Positions 43,801 through 53,068 are shown, numbered from the stretch's first letter. The stretch is 64,000 bases of DNA from Acinetobacter sp. Marseille-Q1618 (GCF_902809855.1 NZ_CADDWJ010000003.1:124001-188000), one strand, 5' to 3'. Program-made: numbers and translations. Notes: generated by a model not told the origin, from the letters alone.

Positions 43801-46800
43801 GTCGACATTTGGTGGCACTTTGCCTGTCCAAGTAATCCCTCCATCAGTTGATGTCAGTGGTGGAACAGTTACAGGATTACCGTCTTTGTCTTTAAGTGGA
43901 TTGCCGTCTTTGTCGGTAATCACGATGTCCGTGTTTGGATCAATGGTGCTTGGATCAATATCTGGATCAAAGGTCACTTTGATATTACCGTCTGGAGTAA
44001 TTTCAACAGTCACAGCCGGAGGCGTGCGATCAAGTCCTGGTTCATTGTCTGTATCGGTCAGTGGATTGCCATTGCGATCCGTTGTGGTTCCTGTGACATC
44101 GACACCACCATCGGCAATGCTTGGTGGCACTGTGCTGGTGAAGTGACCGTTGCTGTCGACTGTCACGGTAATGGTTTCGCTGACAGGGTTGCCGTTTGGA
44201 TCTTTGCCTTCGACCACAAGTTCAACCGTTGCACCCGGTGGGACATCGGTGGTTGAACCGGTGATTTGTCCATCTGGTGTGACATCCACTGTGATCTGAC
44301 CTGGCGTGCGATCAAGTCCTGGTTCGTTGTCTGTATCCGTCAGTGGATTGCCATTGCGATCCGTTGTGGTTCCTGTGACATCGACACCACCATCGGCAAT
44401 GCTTGGTGGCACTGTGCTGGTGAAGTGACCGTTGCTGTCGACTGTCACCGTAATGGTTTCGCTGACAGGGTTGCCGTTTGGATCTTTGCCTTCGACCACA
44501 AGTTCAACCGTTGCACCCGGTGGGACATCGGTGGTTGAACCGGTGATTTGTCCATCTGGTGTGACATCAACTGTGATCTGACCTGGCGTGCGATCAAGTC
44601 CTGGTTCGTTGTCTGTATCCGTCAGTGGATTGCCATTGCGATCCGTTGTGGTTCCTGTGACATCGACACCACCATCGGCAATGCTTGGTGGCACTGTGCT
44701 GGTGAAGTGACCGTTGCTGTCGACTGTCACGGTAATGGTTTCGCTGACAGGGTTGCCGTTTGGATCTTTGCCTTCGACCACAAGTTCAACCGTTGCACCC
44801 GGTGGGACATCGGTGGTTGAACCGGTGATTTGTCCATCTGGTGTGACATCAACTGTGATCTGACCTGGCGTGCGATCAAGTCCTGGTTCGTTGTCTGTAT
44901 CCGTCAGTGGATTGCCATTGCGATCCGTTGTGGTTCCTGTGACATCGACACCACCATCGGCAATGCTTGGTGGCACTGTACTGGTGAAGTGACCGTTGCT
45001 GTCGACTGTCACCGTAATGGTTTCGCTGACAGGGTTGCCGTTTGGATCTTTGCCTTCGACCACAAGTTCAACCGTTGCACCCGGTGGGACATCGGTGGTT
45101 GAACCGGTGATTTGTCCATCTGGTGTGACATCAACTGTGATCTGACCTGGCGTGCGATCAAGTCCTGGTTCGTTGTCTGTATCCGTCAGTGGATTGCCAT
45201 TGCGATCCGTTGTGGTTCCTGTGACATCGACACCACCATCGGCAATGCTTGGTGGCACTGTACTGGTGAAGTGACCGTTGCTGTCGACTGTCACGGTAAT
45301 GGTTTCGCTGACAGGGTTGCCGTTTGGACCTTTGCCTTCGACCACAAGTTCAACCGTTGCACCCGGTGGGACATCGGTGGTTGAACCGGTGATTTGTCCA
45401 TCTGGTGTGACATCCACTGTGATCTGACCTGGCGTGCGATCGAGTCCTGGTTCATTGTCTGTATCGGTCAGTGGATTTCCATTGCGATCCGTTGTGGTTC
45501 CTGTGACATCGACACCACCATCGGCAATGCTTGGTGGCACTGTACTGGTGAAGTGACCGTTGCTGTCGACTGTCACCGTAATGGTTTCGCTGACAGGGTT
45601 GCCGTTTGGATCTTTGCCTTCGACCACAAGTTCAACCGTTGCACCCGGTGGTACATCGGTGGTTGAACCGGTGATTTGTCCATCTGGTGTTACATCAACT
45701 GTAATAGAGCCCGATGTACGATCTAATACAGGTTCAGCATCTTTTGCATCTAGTGGATGATTGTTTGCATCTTTGGTTGTTGCAATAACGGTGATATTGC
45801 CATCTTCAAAGTCTGTAGGTACTTTTGCTGTATAGTGGCCGTTGCTATCTACAGTGGCTTGAATTTTCTTTTCAATTTCAACACCATTTTTATCTTTACC
45901 AATTACAATCAATTCGACTGTTTGACCTGGAACGACTTCGAGTGTTGTGCCTGTAATATGACCTTTACTATCGACATCGACGGTAATACTGCCTTGGGTG
46001 ATTGGATCACGGACAGCAGGTGCTGAATCAATTGTTATACCATTATCCACCACAGAAGCTTTTGCTTCGATAGAGTTTTGACTTCCAACTTGATCTGCAG
46101 GGACTTGAATAGACCACGTACCATCTGAATTTACAGTAACTTTTTTAGCAGGATCTGTTGAATTACTCGAATACTCAACACCATTAAAAGTCACTGTAAC
46201 ATCAGCATTAGGATTGCTGATTGTACCTGTCACTTTCATTTTAGTTTGAGTGTCAATATCAGTACGTTCCGAAGGATCAATAACATCATCACCCGCAACA
46301 ACATCAATGGTAATAAATGGTAACTTCACTTTATCTTCGATAATGACATTATCTTGGTTAGGCGTTGTTGCTGTCACAAAATTACCATCTTTCAATGGAA
46401 AATCTGTGGTAACCGTCCAGTTACCATGGGCATCAGAAGTGGTGATTAAAGGCTTGTCTGAACCTGGCACAGTCACTGTTACCGTTTGATTTGGCTCTGT
46501 TTTACCCGAAATAATCGCATTACCATCGGTATTTGGCTTAACACTGTCAATTTTGATCGTAATAACTTGATCTTGATGACCTGAACCCAAGTTATTCGTT
46601 AAATCTGTATAAGTATCATCTTTTACTGTAACTTCAACAGTGGTGCCATCTTTTGGCATTGAGTCTAGTTTTGCAATCCATTTACCATTGCCTAAATCAG
46701 TCAATGAACCCGGTACAAGCTTAGAACCTGCAACTAAAATATCTTCTGAAGTAAAGCCTTTTACAACTTCAGAGAAGTCAAAATGCACAGTCCCATCAGC

Positions 46801-49083
46801 ATCAATGGTCACAGTCAATTTTGGTGCAAGTGTATCTACATTTTCAGTATCAGTACCTTTTCCACCTTCATTACCCGTTTTATCTTGGTAACTTCCTTCA
46901 GGGACAGTGACGCTAACACTGCCTTCTACGCCTTCAGGAATTTTACCTGTCCACGTAACCCCACCATCTGTTGAGGTTAATGGTGGAACGGTGACTGGAT
47001 TTCCATCTTTGTCTTTCAGAGGGTTACCATCTTTATCCGTAATCACAAAATCATTATTCGGATCAATGGTTGATGGATCAACATCAGGATCAAATGTCAC
47101 TGTGATATTGCCATTCGGATCAATATTCACAATCACTTGCGGTGGTTGAGTGTCCACAGCTTTGCTTTCTTGATCAGGATTACCCTGATTGCCATTCAAA
47201 TCTTGATAACTACCATCAGGGACAGTCACCGTAATTTTGCCATCAAAACCATCTGGGACTTGACCTGTAAAAGTCAAACCATCTTCGCTCGGCGTTAGTG
47301 TTACAGTAACAGGATTACCATCCTGATCGATCACCGTAATTTTACCTGTTTCAATGCTTGAAGGATCTACATCAGGATCATAAGCAATGGTGATTTTACC
47401 CTCTGGGCTAATACTCACACTGACATTCGGGGGTGTCGTATCTGTACCAACTTGATTCTCTGCATCATTCGATGGGAAAACCGTACCTGTCGAATCAGTT
47501 ACTTGACCTTTGGCTGTAATGGTATTTTTACCATTTAAATTGATATCTTCAACAGGAACATTGATTTCCCAAGTTCCATCTGCATTCACTTTAACGTCAA
47601 TGCCAGAATATTTTTTACCATTAAAAGTAATGGTCATATCAGCAGTTGGATTACTCACCGTACCCGTGATTTTTACAGTCCCAGTTGCTGGGTCAGTTAA
47701 TTCAACCAACTCTTCTTCATTGATAAAATTATCACCACCGACAATATCAATACTCACAAACGGTAAAGGTACTTCATCAGATGCGCTTTGATCTGGATTT
47801 GAGCCATCTGGATTGGGTACAGTGACAGTAATTGATGAACCATCTTGTAACGGATCAGTCGTGGTCATCGACCATGTTCCATCAGGATTTGAAGTCGTTG
47901 TATAGGTTTTACCTGTTGCAGGATCCTTTAACGTAACTTCGGTGTTGGGTTTGGTCACACCTGTCACGATAGAACCACCACCCACTGTGTCAGGTTTGAT
48001 TGTAGTGACTTTTACAGATACATCCTCATCTGAACCTTCAATGCCTGCATTACCCGCTTGATCTGTATAACTACCATCTTTGACAGAAACTTCAACAGCA
48101 GTACCCTTTTTCAAATCTGAAAGAGTTGCTGAATATGTACCATCTGGATTTTTAACTAAAGAGTCAGGATCAATTTTCCCGCCATTAATCACAATATCGT
48201 TAATATCAAAACCATCAATATCTTCGGAGAAAGTAAAGGTGACTTTACCTTTGCCTGTGGCATAGTCTGCTTCAATTTCTACTTGGACAGAAGGTGCTGT
48301 TTCATCGATCACCGCTTGGTCAGGTACTGACTCTGCTGATGTTCCCCCCTCATTGGTGATGGTTGCAGTGACTTTAAGCTCAGTCCCTTCAGCAGGTTTA
48401 TCCACTTGAACTTTGATTTTGCCTGCATCAATATCCGCTTGCGTCAAAGTATGCGTATAAGCTTTGCCACTTTGATCTTTGAGTGTGATTATATCGCCTG
48501 TAACTGCACCAGCCGGAATCGTCACAATAATATTGAGCTGTGACGCACCACCAGTTTCACTACGATTTAATAGCCCATCATTATTTTGATCATTCGCAAT
48601 TTCAACTTTTGGTGCATCTAAAATTTCAACTTTAGGCTCATTTTCTGGCTCTGAATGGCTTTTATCATCATTAGTCGCCGCAATAATTCCACCTGTTACC
48701 AATCCACCGACAATCCAGGGTAAAGGACCAACACCACCTGTACTCGCCCCTGTGATAATTGGAAGAAGTTCTTCAAGACCTGTCACCTCTTTAAAGCTTG
48801 CAATCCCATCTTGCCAAACCAATTGCTCAAAAGCACAAACCGTACCATCAAAAACTAAATCAGATGTTTCACCATCAGCAGCTTTCACAAAATAATTTTC
48901 TATTGTGATGGTTTCACCATTTTTTAATTTAATTATGAGGTTATCACCTTCCTGAATAATCTCTAAAATTTCTTCTTTTTTAATATTTGGCTGGATAATC
49001 GTCGATTTTTCTAATTTTATTATATTAGACTCCACATTAACTTTCTCAAGTGAAGACTTATCTATTAACGTGATTTTTTGCAT
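40828..49083 (-). CDS. BapA-like giant repeat adhesin, putative type I secretion substrate
   Basis: A 2751-residue acidic Thr/Asp-rich surface protein. It starts with a BapA prefix-like domain (about residues 1-125: VKAADGETSDLVFDGTV and LVWQDGIASFKEVTG). A string of Ig-like domains follows, including six nearly identical 94-residue repeats at 1122-1685. Later come a cadherin-like domain (about 2174-2294), a PA14-like segment (about 2334-2481, with VADDSGMLIIGN) and a C-terminal type I secretion signal region (LIFNVLNDDHLGGNS, then a hydrophobic-acidic end). Such proteins are exported by ABC transporters to build biofilm. No transporter genes are in this window. A sigma70 promoter and a terminator frame it. 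Confidence 0.88.
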   Translation of the reverse strand: MQKITLIDKSSLEKVNVESNIIKLEKSTIIQPNIKKEEILEIIQEGDNLIIKLKNGETITIENYFVKAADGETSDLVFDGTVCAFEQLVWQDGIASFKEVTGLEELLPIITGASTGGVGPLPWIVGGLVTGGIIAATNDDKSHSEPENEPKVEILDAPKVEIANDQNNDGLLNRSETGGASQLNIIVTIPAGAVTGDIITLKDQSGKAYTHTLTQADIDAGKIKVQVDKPAEGTELKVTATITNEGGTSAESVPDQAVIDETAPSVQVEIEADYATGKGKVTFTFSEDIDGFDINDIVINGGKIDPDSLVKNPDGTYSATLSDLKKGTAVEVSVKDGSYTDQAGNAGIEGSDEDVSVKVTTIKPDTVGGGSIVTGVTKPNTEVTLKDPATGKTYTTTSNPDGTWSMTTTDPLQDGSSITVTVPNPDGSNPDQSASDEVPLPFVSIDIVGGDNFINEEELVELTDPATGTVKITGTVSNPTADMTITFNGKKYSGIDVKVNADGTWEINVPVEDINLNGKNTITAKGQVTDSTGTVFPSNDAENQVGTDTTPPNVSVSISPEGKITIAYDPDVDPSSIETGKITVIDQDGNPVTVTLTPSEDGLTFTGQVPDGFDGKITVTVPDGSYQDLNGNQGNPDQESKAVDTQPPQVIVNIDPNGNITVTFDPDVDPSTIDPNNDFVITDKDGNPLKDKDGNPVTVPPLTSTDGGVTWTGKIPEGVEGSVSVTVPEGSYQDKTGNEGGKGTDTENVDTLAPKLTVTIDADGTVHFDFSEVVKGFTSEDILVAGSKLVPGSLTDLGNGKWIAKLDSMPKDGTTVEVTVKDDTYTDLTNNLGSGHQDQVITIKIDSVKPNTDGNAIISGKTEPNQTVTVTVPGSDKPLITTSDAHGNWTVTTDFPLKDGNFVTATTPNQDNVIIEDKVKLPFITIDVVAGDDVIDPSERTDIDTQTKMKVTGTISNPNADVTVTFNGVEYSSNSTDPAKKVTVNSDGTWSIQVPADQVGSQNSIEAKASVVDNGITIDSAPAVRDPITQGSITVDVDSKGHITGTTLEVVPGQTVELIVIGKDKNGVEIEKKIQATVDSNGHYTAKVPTDFEDGNITVIATTKDANNHPLDAKDAEPVLDRTSGSITVDVTPDGQITGSTTDVPPGATVELVVEGKDPNGNPVSETITVTVDSNGHFTSTVPPSIADGGVDVTGTTTDRNGNPLTDTDNEPGLDRTPGQITVDVTPDGQITGSTTDVPPGATVELVVEGKGPNGNPVSETITVTVDSNGHFTSTVPPSIADGGVDVTGTTTDRNGNPLTDTDNEPGLDRTPGQITVDVTPDGQITGSTTDVPPGATVELVVEGKDPNGNPVSETITVTVDSNGHFTSTVPPSIADGGVDVTGTTTDRNGNPLTDTDNEPGLDRTPGQITVDVTPDGQITGSTTDVPPGATVELVVEGKDPNGNPVSETITVTVDSNGHFTSTVPPSIADGGVDVTGTTTDRNGNPLTDTDNEPGLDRTPGQITVDVTPDGQITGSTTDVPPGATVELVVEGKDPNGNPVSETITVTVDSNGHFTSTVPPSIADGGVDVTGTTTDRNGNPLTDTDNEPGLDRTPGQITVDVTPDGQITGSTTDVPPGATVELVVEGKDPNGNPVSETITVTVDSNGHFTSTVPPSIADGGVDVTGTTTDRNGNPLTDTDNEPGLDRTPPAVTVEITPDGNIKVTFDPDIDPSTIDPNTDIVITDKDGNPLKDKDGNPVTVPPLTSTDGGITWTGKVPPNVDTEVKVEVPVKDKDGQPTYIDKTGNPGTGGETTVPVDTLSPTVKVAISEDRTSVTFTFDEVIQGFDASDIVITGGQLKPGTLIENADGTWTAQLQNTEQGTTVEVKVKDQSYTDLVGNVGLGATDTDITIKITSVTSIVGSNDKLITGLTGANQDVTVILPNGTIVEGIRSDENGYWQLTTEIVEGTNDQITAQTKNQDEKPIEDTISLPFVSIDLVSGNDVINEAEYADFADTVTITGKVSNPDVTMTVTIAGTTYTGSQVTVNTDGTWSVNVPKADVAQDFDITAQATSNTSGVKSDETLRDVMVDIVPPKVTVEIDATGKITLKYDSDVDPNSIDLSQVTVNDTSGNEIIVNWNKSDSSALNFDAMIDMPVDDIITVTVPKGSYQDLVGNLGLEGLDTEDVDNAPPDIEKTLITTDEDTSVVITWAQLGITDNSTDLNKLAVSFTALPVNGTLYLNGQVVTDVNMLADLTKADIDAGQLSFKPDLNDASTSADSAYTTLDFEVHDGVNTSTGSVDVMVEAVADTPNLSLNLLDWSPTALNLNIKTWESLKSVTVDGKTYDLLQGGGNGMPADTLKTVFEYLTSERNTTHKPATSGGTTSLTNGDVATYKGVAITGYVYLEKGHTYNYKGVADDSGMLIIGNEDPVFVSWGGLSTSVDRSFTATESGFYTFDFYMHNQSGVGNYNFQLVDQSHGDTISYYPDLDTALSGLNDFYQQTNPSVEWKISDLIQGSVTDKDENGFHRPYFNLSGEVGQDISLGLLSTSLNDVDGSESLTLNFSGLIEGMMIYALAADGSRLLLGTADANGQLSFAADGMSLDGASLVAVAPSDFTVTGSSLALKVKVEAIATEQSNHSTASSELEFDMTLYPPSNVGFKAEAFAEHTAVEQDANLIFNVLNDDHLGGNSLTTVNDFSSTDQIDVSALLDHNASLENINEYLTVSYDAEQDQSVISIDRDGKAAQYQGAELLVLNNQTTDLTLEELLQNNQIII
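44029..45720 (-). repeat. six tandem 282-bp repeats inside the adhesin gene
   Basis: Six adjacent units of exactly 282 bp (44029-44310, 44311-44592, 44593-44874, 44875-45156, 45157-45438, 45439-45720) encode 94-residue Ig-like domains (ITVDVTPDGQITGST to DNEPGLDR). Units differ by a handful of bases. One unit has Gly in place of Asp (GKGPNGNP, near 45325). A synonymous G/C site alternates from unit to unit. Confidence 0.97.
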
Positions 49084-49119
49084 TTTAAATGCCCAATTAT
49101 TAGTAACAATTGGTAAAGT

Positions 49120-49148
49120 ATATTATCAGAGCGATATTTTTTGTACAA
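49120..49148 (-). promoter_or_regulatory. sigma70 promoter of the adhesin gene
   Basis: On the minus strand TTGTAC (49143-49148) and TAATAT (49120-49125) are spaced by 17 bp, 36 bp before the start codon. Confidence 0.6.
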
Positions 49149-49236
49149 TCAACAATACATATCAATATAATTTGTATTTTACTATTTGGTAAAATATTAA
49201 TCATCGATATTTAAATTTTTCTAACAGGATACTACT

Positions 49237-49656
49237 ATGCTTAAGAATGCCTTCATTTCCATTGCAGTGATTGCTTCTCTGTCTGCTTGCACACAATTAA
49301 CAACTGTAGGTGAAAAGAACAAACCTAAAAATTTATTATTTACAAACAAAGAATTAAACACAAAACCCATTCATGTTCAACGTGATCATAAGCTTTGTGA
49401 TGAAGAAAAAGACAACAATAAAGACTGTCCTATTAAATTCTACATTGATGATTTTAAGGCTGGTGATTTCTATGTAAACAATGCAACAACCTACTATTTA
49501 AAACCAAATGAATATGTACTATCTGTTAAAAATTGCAAAGAAGAATGTAAAACATATCACACAAAACTCATTATTAATAAACAGTTTCAAGGTGTAAATA
49601 TTGTATTATCTTTAGATAATGAGAATCGTCCCTTTATTATTAATAAACAATCATAA
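49237..49656 (+). CDS. small lipoprotein of unknown function
   Basis: The 139-residue protein has a lipoprotein signal with lipobox LSAC (Cys18). The mature part is about 120 residues, with four further Cys residues (KLCDEEK, KDCPIKF, NCKEECK) that may form two disulfide bonds. The second half looks beta-rich (YYLKPNEYVLSVKNC), reminiscent of small Acinetobacter envelope lipoproteins, but I do not recognise the family. It is divergent from the adhesin gene over 153 bp, so the two may share regulation; a strong hairpin terminator follows. Confidence 0.75.
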   Translation: MLKNAFISIAVIASLSACTQLTTVGEKNKPKNLLFTNKELNTKPIHVQRDHKLCDEEKDNNKDCPIKFYIDDFKAGDFYVNNATTYYLKPNEYVLSVKNCKEECKTYHTKLIINKQFQGVNIVLSLDNENRPFIINKQS

Positions 49657-49661
49657 CTTAT

Positions 49662-49700
49662 AAAACATACCCGATTTATTTTATAAATTGGGTATGTTTT
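49662..49700 (+). terminator. long hairpin after the small lipoprotein gene
   Basis: AAAACATACCCGATTTA pairs with TAAATTGGGTATGTTTT (17 bp with one wobble). The last bases of the stem supply a TTTT tract. Confidence 0.7.
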
Positions 49701-49875
49701 AAAACCAATTTCGTTAATATTATTAGTTATTCTTAATAATACACATCAAAATAAAATAAACACTTTAAAATGATTTTATTTTAGAGTATTTATTCAATTT
49801 ATATATTTTATTCTTTATATTACCAATTTATATTTGCTAATATTTAGTGATGTAATTAACATTTATTAAAGTATT

Positions 49876-50487
49876 ATGTCTAAGCAAACCTTACAACTTC
49901 GTAAAAACTTAAGAACTCAGCGACGACAACTATCAACATTTCAACAACGACATAGTGAACAAGCTGCCTTTAACCAGCTTAGAAAAAGCCCACAATTCAG
50001 AACTGCAAAAAAAGTTGGCATTTATTTGGATGGTTTTGGGGAACTGCGAACCCGCAAAATAATTGAATATTGTTTTCAACAGCATAAACAGGTTTATCTG
50101 CCGATTATCTGCAACATGAATAACACCTTAGTCTGGGTAAAAATTTCAAAGTACCAATATCGCAATAAACGCTTTGTCATGCACAAACTCGGTATGCTTG
50201 AGCCTATGCGTAATCGAGGACTACATGTTTCGCATTTAGATATTCTTTTAATGCCTTTATTGGCATGTGATCAGGTCGGCACACGAATGGGCATGGGCGG
50301 TGGTTTTTATGATCGTACTTTGGCTTCTGCACCTTATAAACCCTATCGCTTAGCACTTGCTCATGATTTTCAGTTGTTAAATACTAAGCTGCATCGCAAT
50401 CCTTGGGATCAGGCATTAGATGCGTTAATTACCCCTAAAAAATATACGTGTTTTAAGCGTCAACTCAGCCAATCGCACATTTTATGA
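49876..50487 (+). CDS. fau: 5-formyltetrahydrofolate cyclo-ligase
   Basis: This enzyme converts 5-formyltetrahydrofolate to 5,10-methenyltetrahydrofolate with ATP. The 203-residue protein shows LRKNLRTQRRQL, the KKVGIYLDGFGELRTRKII strand, VYLPIICN, DILLMPLLACDQVGTRMGMGGGFYDRTLAS with the phosphate-binding Gly loop, and the WDQALDALITPK end. Length and motifs are usual. In many gammaproteobacteria it is adjacent to 6S RNA; here it lies 17 kb away. It is just upstream of lon, with a 123-bp spacer. Confidence 0.93.
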   Translation: MSKQTLQLRKNLRTQRRQLSTFQQRHSEQAAFNQLRKSPQFRTAKKVGIYLDGFGELRTRKIIEYCFQQHKQVYLPIICNMNNTLVWVKISKYQYRNKRFVMHKLGMLEPMRNRGLHVSHLDILLMPLLACDQVGTRMGMGGGFYDRTLASAPYKPYRLALAHDFQLLNTKLHRNPWDQALDALITPKKYTCFKRQLSQSHIL

Positions 50488-50610
50488 TGTTTTATTTATC
50501 AGTTACTTGACAAATTTTATGCAAATTATTTTGTGAAGCCCTTGTAATTTTAAAAATACCCATCACTATAAAAAACATGGCAACACCGTTGTCACTCATT
50601 AGGAGTGCCC

Positions 50611-53037
50611 ATGTCTGAGATTATTATGAATCAAGAAAACTTAGAGCCACAGGTTCCAAGTGTATTACCGCTTTTAGCGTTACGTGATGTCGTGGTTTAT
50701 CCACACATGCAAATTGCGCTATTTGTAGGTCGTGAAAAATCGATCAATGCAGTTGATGTGGCTCGTAACAGTGACAATTTAGTATTTGTAGTTGCGCAAA
50801 AAGATTCGCTTACAGAAGAAATTGATCACGACAACTTATATCAATATGGTACTGTCGCTAAGATTGTACAAGTTGTGAATCATGAAAATGATGAAAACTG
50901 TATAAAAGTATTAATTGAAGGTTTGCATCGTTCTAAACTGGTCAAAATCATTGAAAATAATGAATATTTATCAGCAGAACATGCACTAAGCCCAATGACT
51001 GTATCTATCGATGAAGATACACAAAAAACACGTGTCGAAGAATTACGTGCCTTATTTGCCCAATATGCAGAAGCAAAATTACGCAATGCACGTGAGTTGA
51101 TTGCAGCAGCAAATAAAATTGATGATTTACTGCAATTGTTGTTCTTTGTTGCAACCCGTGTACCTTTGAATATTGACGTAAAACAAAAATTCTTAGAACA
51201 CGATGAGTTTGAAGCACATTTACAAGAGTTAATGACTTATTTGCTACAACAGTCTGAAGAACAGCAAATTGAGCAAACTTTGCATGACTCTGTAAAACGC
51301 CAAATGGAAAAGAATCAACGTGAATACTTCCTCAATGAAAAGATGAAGGTCATTCAACGTGAACTTTCTGACATGAATGGCGGTGCGGAAGATGACGTTG
51401 CAGAAATTGAAAAACGTTTAGCAGAAGCTGATTTACCTGAGCACGTGCGTAAAAAAGCTGATGCTGAGTTCCGTAAATTAAAATCAATGCAACCTGCATC
51501 AAGTGAAGCGGCTGTGGTGCGCAACTATTTAGAGGTGATCTTAGATACACCTTGGAATAAAGCCAGCAAAGTCAGCATCAACTTGAACAAAGCGCAAGAA
51601 ATTTTAGATGCAGACCATTATGGTTTGGATGAAGTCAAAGAGCGTATTGTTGAATACTTAGCTGTTCAATCGCGTGTGAAAAAACTTCGTGGTCCGATCT
51701 TGTGTTTGGTTGGCCCTCCAGGTGTTGGTAAAACTTCGCTTGGTGAGTCGATTGCTAAAGCGACAGGTCGTGAGTTCGTGCGTATGGCACTTGGTGGTGT
51801 ACGTGATGAAGCTGAGATTCGTGGTCACCGTCGTACCTATATCGGTGCGATGCCAGGTAAGATCGTGCAGTCATTGACGAAAGTCGGTGTCAAGAATCCA
51901 TTGTTCTTGCTCGATGAGATCGACAAGATGGCACAAGACTATCGTGGTGATCCTGCTTCTGCTTTGCTTGAAGTACTTGATCCATCGCAAAACGGTAAGT
52001 TTAACGATCATTACCTTGATCTTGATCTTGATTTGTCTGAAGTGATGTTCATCTGTACTGCAAATAGCATGAACATTCCTGAGGCTTTGCTTGACCGTAT
52101 GGAAGTGATTCGTCTTCCAGGTTATACCGAAGAAGAGAAAGTCAACATTGCTGACCGTTACCTTGTTCCGAAAGCAATCAAGAACAATGGCTTACGTGCT
52201 AAAGAGTTGACTGTGCATGAAGAAGCGATTCGTGACATTGTCCGTCGTTATACACGTGAAGCAGGTGTCCGCAGTTTAGAACGTGAAATTTCTAAAATTG
52301 CACGTAAAGTCGTGAAAGAATCCGTAAGCAAGAAAGCTAAAAACTTGCAAATTAATGTCACGGCTGAGAACTTACCTGATTATTTAGGAGTACATAAGTT
52401 CGACTACGGTATGGCAGAAGAAGAAGCACAAGTGGGTCGTGTCAATGGCTTAGCTTGGACTTCTGTGGGTGGTGAATTACTCACGATTGAAGTTGCTGCT
52501 GTAAAAGGTAAAGGTAAATTTATCACTACGGGTTCACTCGGTGATGTGATGAAAGAATCGATTACTGCTGCAATGACCGTTGTACGTACCCGTGCAGATG
52601 AACTTGGCATTGAATCTTCTCGCTTTGAAGAAACCGATGTACACGTGCATTTACCTGAAGGTGCAACACCAAAAGATGGCCCTTCTGCTGGTTTAGCACT
52701 CACGACTGCACTTGTGTCAGCATTCACAGGCATTGCGATTCGCCCTGATATTGCTATGACTGGTGAAACCAGTTTAGGTGGTCGTGCAATGCGCATTGGT
52801 GGCTTAAAAGAGAAACTTTTAGCAGCACATCGTGGTGGCGTGAAACTGGTGTTCATTCCACAAGAGAACGTACGTGACTTAGCTGAAATTCCACAAAACG
52901 TGAAAGAGGGTTTGGAAATTAAAGCTGTGAAATCGATTGATGAGATTTTACCTCTTGCTTTGGTTGAACAACCTAAACCGTTGGTTAAAGCACCAATCGT
53001 AAAACCTGTCGATGAAGGCAAAGCTGCCCGTCATTAA
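50611..53037 (+). CDS. lon: ATP-dependent serine protease Lon
   Basis: Lon degrades misfolded and regulatory proteins in the cytoplasm. The protein has 808 residues from ATG 50611 (AGGAG 5 nt upstream; a GTG at 50605 is less likely). It has the N-terminal LON substrate-binding domain (LPLLALRDVVVYPHM), Walker A GPPGVGKTS, Walker B LFLLDEIDKM and the proteolytic domain with catalytic Ser in PKDGPSAGLAL and the Lys in GGLKEK. All key residues are present. Upstream, TTGACA (50507-50512) and a CCTTG/CCCAT pair resembling heat-shock elements are visible, so heat induction is possible but not proven. Confidence 0.97.
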   Translation: MSEIIMNQENLEPQVPSVLPLLALRDVVVYPHMQIALFVGREKSINAVDVARNSDNLVFVVAQKDSLTEEIDHDNLYQYGTVAKIVQVVNHENDENCIKVLIEGLHRSKLVKIIENNEYLSAEHALSPMTVSIDEDTQKTRVEELRALFAQYAEAKLRNARELIAAANKIDDLLQLLFFVATRVPLNIDVKQKFLEHDEFEAHLQELMTYLLQQSEEQQIEQTLHDSVKRQMEKNQREYFLNEKMKVIQRELSDMNGGAEDDVAEIEKRLAEADLPEHVRKKADAEFRKLKSMQPASSEAAVVRNYLEVILDTPWNKASKVSINLNKAQEILDADHYGLDEVKERIVEYLAVQSRVKKLRGPILCLVGPPGVGKTSLGESIAKATGREFVRMALGGVRDEAEIRGHRRTYIGAMPGKIVQSLTKVGVKNPLFLLDEIDKMAQDYRGDPASALLEVLDPSQNGKFNDHYLDLDLDLSEVMFICTANSMNIPEALLDRMEVIRLPGYTEEEKVNIADRYLVPKAIKNNGLRAKELTVHEEAIRDIVRRYTREAGVRSLEREISKIARKVVKESVSKKAKNLQINVTAENLPDYLGVHKFDYGMAEEEAQVGRVNGLAWTSVGGELLTIEVAAVKGKGKFITTGSLGDVMKESITAAMTVVRTRADELGIESSRFEETDVHVHLPEGATPKDGPSAGLALTTALVSAFTGIAIRPDIAMTGETSLGGRAMRIGGLKEKLLAAHRGGVKLVFIPQENVRDLAEIPQNVKEGLEIKAVKSIDEILPLALVEQPKPLVKAPIVKPVDEGKAARH

Positions 53038-53068
53038 ACTATAAAATGCTTGATCTTCAAGTTTGAAA

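Noticed and set aside
44266-45666. A ladder of 90-residue plus-strand ORFs with a common start
   Set aside because: They are antisense shadows of the 282-bp adhesin repeats on the minus strand; their spacing is exactly the repeat period.
44029-45720. Regular repeats that might be taken for a CRISPR array
   Set aside because: The unit is 282 bp with no spacers and lies inside one coding frame.
52404-53021. 205-codon minus-strand ORF
   Set aside because: Antisense to the lon protease domain; no ribosome site or family.
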